Part shown: positions 60,118 through 64,000 of the stretch, one piece after another | Numbering within the stretch: position 1 is the first letter of the stretch | How the letters are laid out: every line of letters begins with the position of its first letter | The notes under the pieces: model-generated | Databases searched by the model: none | The model's input: the letters and a program-made list of their open reading frames with translations, nothing else | What the model was told of the DNA's origin: nothing | Origin: Ochotona curzoniae | Taxonomy: Eukaryota > Chordata > Mammalia > Lagomorpha > Ochotonidae | Direction: 5' to 3' | DNA length: 64,000 bases | NCBI RefSeq assembly: GCF_017591425.1 | Contig: NW_024467106.1 | Span: forward strand, 24,294,501-24,358,500 | Program-made: the position numbers and the translations under genes

Positions 60118-60340
60118 TATAAACTTGTAGGGAGGAGAGGAGAGGAAAGGATGGGAGGAGAAGAGAGAAGAAAGGCAAAGGAGGGGAGGGAAAGGGAGAA
60201 CACATTCCCATTTGATTTACTCCCCACATGGCCACAATGACTTGAGCTGGGTCAGACATGAGCCAGGGACTGGGACTTCCACTCAGCTCTCTCATCGGGG
60301 GTTAGGAACCTAACCACTTGAGCCATCAGTGCCTCCCATG
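60118..60340 (-). mobile_element. Degraded CSINE with purine-rich tract
   Basis: A GGAGAGG/GGGAGGAG-rich tract at 60130-60200, then reversed body TTGATTTACTCCCCACATGGCCACAATG and GAGCCAGGGACTGGGAC. Confidence 0.6.
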
Positions 60341-61199
60341 TTCCACATTAGCTGGAAGCTGGACTTAGAAGCTGTTGTTACAACTTGAACTTAGACACCC
60401 TAAATGGAATACAGGCATCCTGAAAAGCATCGTAACTACTTGCAAAATACACATTTCTTACTTGTTAAAAGTCAGGCAATAAAATATTTTGTACTTATTT
60501 TTTCTTATGAACAAGCATGAAAACGCCTTATTCCATGAAGTTTTTTCTTGGCTATGATATTCTACTGAATTTTTTTTCTCCTTCCTCTAAGTCTTTGTTT
60601 CGTGAGAGACCAATGTTTCTTATCTTGATTAAGGTCACACAAATGCCATACTTGTCTTTAAAAGTTTCAACAAATCAAGTTTATGATTTAAAATTCTCTG
60701 CCTTCAGTGCTTGTTCTAGAGCAGAAATTTACAAACTGGAATCATAACTTGGAAATAAAAAGTCTGTTAAAAACAAACATGGGTCTTTCCACAGCTATAA
60801 GTTGTCCATTCATGGTTAGGAATTCATTTTTGTTCCCAGGAATATAATAAAGACTTGCCTTCTGATCTCTGGTTGTATCTCACAGGCTTTTGAGAAAAAA
60901 GTGGTTGGCAGAAAACACACTCTTTATATTTTCAGTAACATTAAATTGTCATTCTAAAATACTCAAAAAGCAATAAACAGAATGTAATAGACCAGAGCAT
61001 TTAATATCCATCCCCACTGAACACTAAGCCACTATACTAGAACTATCTCAGATTCCTATTTTGCATCTCTAGTAAAACATTACTTAAACCACACAATCAG
61101 GTGATACATTAACTGTATAGGGACATCTGTGTAGAATTCCCATCTACTTGCTGGAAGTCACCATTTTCCCAAGTCAAGGTAACAGTAGGCAGCTGAGTA
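60341..61199. other. Intergenic, no gene seen
   Basis: AT-rich. A 76-codon plus frame (60517-60747) has no recognisable domain. Confidence 0.4.
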
Positions 61200-62965
61200 C
61201 CCCCCACCAGCAGCTTTACCTGAGGGAGAATTCCAAATTCATTGACTAACTCCAGCCTTGGGAGCTGACTTAGCACTGAAAAGGAAAGCCATACTGCCTT
61301 TGTCCCTGCTACTTGTCCTTCAAGGCACCAGACTCAATTGCCTTTGTAGTTGTACAAATGAACTCTTGTTCTCTGCTACCAGAATCTATATTCATGCAAT
61401 CTATAGGGTTGAAGAACTGACACTTGCCTTCTGCAACTATGGGAGTTTGGGACACAGGTGCCAGATATATATTAATTCACCTTTAGTACATCTGAGAGTT
61501 CTCCTCAGCATAACAGAGCCTGTACCATCAGCAACCCATGAAGATCTGGACCCAGCCTGAGAAATTACCTTTGCACCTTCTATCTTACAGTGCTGGGAGC
61601 CTGGGCACAAACACTGGCAACATGCTTACATGATGATCTGGAGACAGTTCCAGCTGTGCCTTGCAAAACTGGTGCCACTGATGTTGGTAATTCATGCGCA
61701 ATTGTAATATCTGGAGTGCTCTATTTGCATTGTTCTGCTTTAGATAGTGCCTACCTCTATCTCTAACACATGGCTCACCCTCTGGAAGATGTGAATAATA
61801 ACCCCACTAAATTCTGCAACAGCAGCACTATAAGAATCAGTTCTAACTCACTGCAATCTACCTGGTGGGACCTTGGGAAAAACCTGCCTGCAATCCATCT
61901 ATCTAAGTACTGGAACTAGGACTGTAGGTGTTATAAGGCCCAAAACCAGTTGCTCACTCAGAGCAGGACCTTAGGAAGTGTTTATGTACATCACACAGTC
62001 CTAGAGCCAGAGCTGTTCACATCAGAAGTCTCAATAGCACCAGGTTTGCCAGGCTGATCAATGCACAGCCCTCCTTCATGTCCCTTAGAACAAAGAACAA
62101 GGCCCTAAATTATTATGATACTTAGCCTAAGTGACACCAAACTTGCTGGCTTGAAGATACACACACTAAGAAGCCCACATTCACCTCAAAGTCATACTTC
62201 TACCTATATGAATTGTTGTAGACTAAGTATTGTATCATTTATAGATACAGTTGAGGTTGATTAAAGCAAAATAAATTGCTCAGAGTTTACAATTCTGGGA
62301 TTACCTGGAGCCAAAATCAGAGTAACAAGCCAAGTAATATCCTGAATTTCTTCTAAACCCAAAACTCTTTTCCATAAAATCCCTATTCTATAAAAAAAGG
62401 GATTATTACACAAGATGCATAGACATCACTGTAGGGGCATGGGAAACATGCAGAGGCAAGGTTACATGACCCCTCAAAAAGAACACAGCTCTCCAGAAGC
62501 AGAGCCTGATCTGAAGGAAATCTAGGCAGTATGAAAAACAGAATTTAAAAATTCACCAAGGAGCTAGAAATCAATGAGAGCCAAACAAAACTGCGGAGAT
62601 GAACATTTCAGTCAATTAAACAGAAAAATGCAATGCCAAACTGAAGCAGAAGAAAATGCCAAGGGGAGGAAATAATTATTGATCTGGGAGACAGGGCTTC
62701 TGGAATAATCCAATCAGGTAAAAAATAAAGGAAAATAATTCCCAGGAATGAAGAAAGCCTATGTGAAATATGGGATGCCATTAAATGAACACATATTTGT
62801 ATTACAGTGATTCTTGAATGAGAAGAGAAGGGAAAGGGCAATGGGAACCTGTGAAGTGAAATAGTAGCTGAAGATCTTCTGGGTCTTGAAAGGGATATGG
62901 GCATCCACCGAAAAAGATCTCCAAAGTGTTTGTTGTCAAATTGTAGAAAGTCAGGGAGAAGGATA
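61200..62965 (+). mobile_element. Old L1 relic, 5'UTR and ORF1 start
   Basis: The right part (62540-62960) has the order of an ancient mammalian L1 ORF1 region: TTATTGATCTGGGAGACAGGGC, AAGAAAGCCTATGTGAAATATGGGATGCC, TGAAATAGTAGCTGAAGATCTTCTGGG, and TTGTTGTCAAATTGTAGAAAG. The left part (61200-62300) looks like the matching 5'UTR by composition and phrasing, less surely. A 134-codon minus frame (63012-62608) is its antisense. Confidence 0.55.
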
Positions 62966-63042
62966 CAGGACCAAAGACAGTATGAGGAGAGTGTCTTATT
63001 ACAAGACTCCACTACATGCTACCTACTGAAAACTCACTTCAC

Positions 63043-63318
63043 GGCTGGAACAGTGACATAGCAGGCTAACTCTCTGCCCTGAGGCACTGACATCCCTTAT
63101 GGACACCAGTTCATGTGCCAGCTGCTACAATTCCAATACAGCTCTCTGCTTGTGGACTGAGAGGTCCTTGAGCCGCTGCACCCATGTGGAAGACCTGGAG
63201 AAAGCTCCTGGCTCCCAGCTTAAGATCAGTTCAATTCTAGCCATTGTAGTCATTTGGGGAGTGAACCAGAGGATGGAAGACTTTCTATTTCTCGTTCTCT
63301 GTATGTAAAATGTGCCTT
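63043..63318 (+). mobile_element. CSINE, plus strand, interrupted near its tail
   Basis: CACGGCTGGAACAGTGACATAGC head to TCTCTGTATGTAAAATGTGCC. The tail resumes after the inner insertion at about 63673 (AACAAAGAAAGAAAGAAAG). Confidence 0.8.
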
Positions 63319-63322
63319 TTAA

Positions 63323-63647
63323 GATTTATTTTTATTATTATTATTTTTTTATTGGAAAGGCAGATATACAGAGAGGAGAGACAGAGAGGAAGATCTTCCA
63401 TGTCCAATGATTCACTCCCCAAGTGAGCGCAACAGTCGATGCTATGCCGGTCCGAAGCCAGGAGACTCTTCTTGGTCTCCCACACGGGTGCAGGGTCCCA
63501 AAGCTTTGGGCTGTCCTCGACTGCTTTCCCAGGCCACAGGCAGGGAGCTGGATGGGAAGCGGGGCTGCTGGGATAGAACTGGCGCCCATACAGGATCCCG
63601 GGTGTGCAAGGTGAGGACCTTAACCATTGTGCCACCGCGCCGGGCCC
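63323..63647 (-). mobile_element. Young CSINE inserted in the preceding CSINE
   Basis: Reversed copy from AGATTTATTTTTATTATTATT to GTGCCACCGCGCCGGGCCC. AAATGTGCCTTTTAA repeats at 63308-63322 and 63658-63672, with about 10 extra bases next to the head. Confidence 0.92.
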
Positions 63648-63720
63648 AATGCTAAAAAATGTGCCTTTTAAACAAAGAAAGAAAGAAAGAAGCAAACCAA
63701 ATCTTTGAAAAAGAAAAGAA

Positions 63721-64000
63721 ACTTCAGGGACTTGGTGCAACAGGCTAAGTCTCTGCCTGAAGGGCATATGGGCGTGGTCTGAGTGTCAGCTGCTCCTCTC
63801 CTGATACAGCTCCCTGCTTATGGCTCAGACAGCAGGAGAAAGGATGGGCCAGGTGGTTGGACACCTTCACTCATGCCAAAGGCCTGGGGCAAGCTCCTGA
63901 TTCCAGGTTTCAGAATAGCCCAGCTCTGGCTATTGTTGCCAGAAGAAAGAAGAGCTCTCCCCCTCTGTCTCTCCTTTCTCTGTAACTCTCCCTTTCAAAT
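63721..64000 (+). mobile_element. CSINE, plus strand, cut by the window edge
   Basis: Body from TTGGTGCAACAGGCTAAG through CAGCTCCCTGCTTATGGC and CCCAGCTCTGGCTATTG to CCCTTTCAAAT at the last base, so its tail lies beyond the window. Confidence 0.8.

Noticed and set aside
62608..63012. 134-codon minus frame
   Set aside because: It is the antisense of an old L1 ORF1-region relic.
63285..63767. 160-codon minus frame, and many 60-130 codon frames with PAPCLWPGKAVED or LPACGLGKQSRTAQS
   Set aside because: All are translations of CSINE copies in different frames, recurring at every SINE in the window.
1..64000. CRISPR arrays, operons, phage or plasmid features
   Set aside because: Spliced gene, SINEs, LINEs and microsatellites show a vertebrate nuclear genome; no such structures are present.

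Overview
This is a mammalian nuclear genomic window from a lagomorph, probably a pika (Ochotona) rather than a rabbit. About thirty copies of one tRNA-derived SINE are present. They share the lagomorph CSINE layout: a Pol III A/B-box head, the ATCCCATATGGGCGCCGG block, the TGGCCTGGGAAAGCAG block, a TC-rich stretch and an AATAAA-rich tail. The head variant (GTTAAGTCCTCGCCTTGCAC, TTCTAATCCCGGCAGC) differs from the common rabbit C-repeat. The genus call is inference; lagomorph is firm.

The only protein-coding gene I can support is the 5' end of SMC2 (condensin core ATPase) on the minus strand at the left edge. Four coding exons are seen (5511-5344, 4782-4633, 3415-3293, 1793-1755), all phase 0, giving codons 1-160 with the Walker A motif and the Q-loop. 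The rest of the gene lies left of the window. Upstream is a CpG island (about 5880-6960) that must hold the promoter and non-coding exon 1. It contains a close E2F/CDE-like and CHR-like pair at 6409-6425, a layout typical of G2/M genes. The island runs well past that pair, so a divergent non-coding transcript is possible but not shown.

From about 7 kb to 64 kb I see no supportable protein-coding gene. The layout is: degraded single-copy DNA (7-10 kb); a broken endogenous retrovirus on the minus strand (about 10.3-17.2 kb, with pol relics and two related LTR-like flanks); stacked antisense L1 3' ends (17.2-20.1 kb); SINEs, a 140-bp pentanucleotide array and old MIR/L2/LTR relics (20-31 kb); an L1 ORF2 3' fragment (32.4-33.6 kb); a very young CSINE with a perfect 19-bp target duplication (34.5 kb); a cluster of three same-strand CSINEs (38.9-39.9 kb); an L1 3'-UTR-only insertion (44.9-46.4 kb); an inverted CSINE pair (52.9-53.5 kb); a U6 snRNA retropseudogene split by a later CSINE (59.2-59.6 kb); and an old L1 5'UTR/ORF1 relic followed by nested SINEs (61-64 kb).

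I found no new gene system. The best leads are the SMC2 promoter element, the tailless U6 pseudogene with its nested SINE, the inverted SINE pair, the retroviral relic, and two unidentified CpG-bearing segments (1-650 and about 41460-41760).
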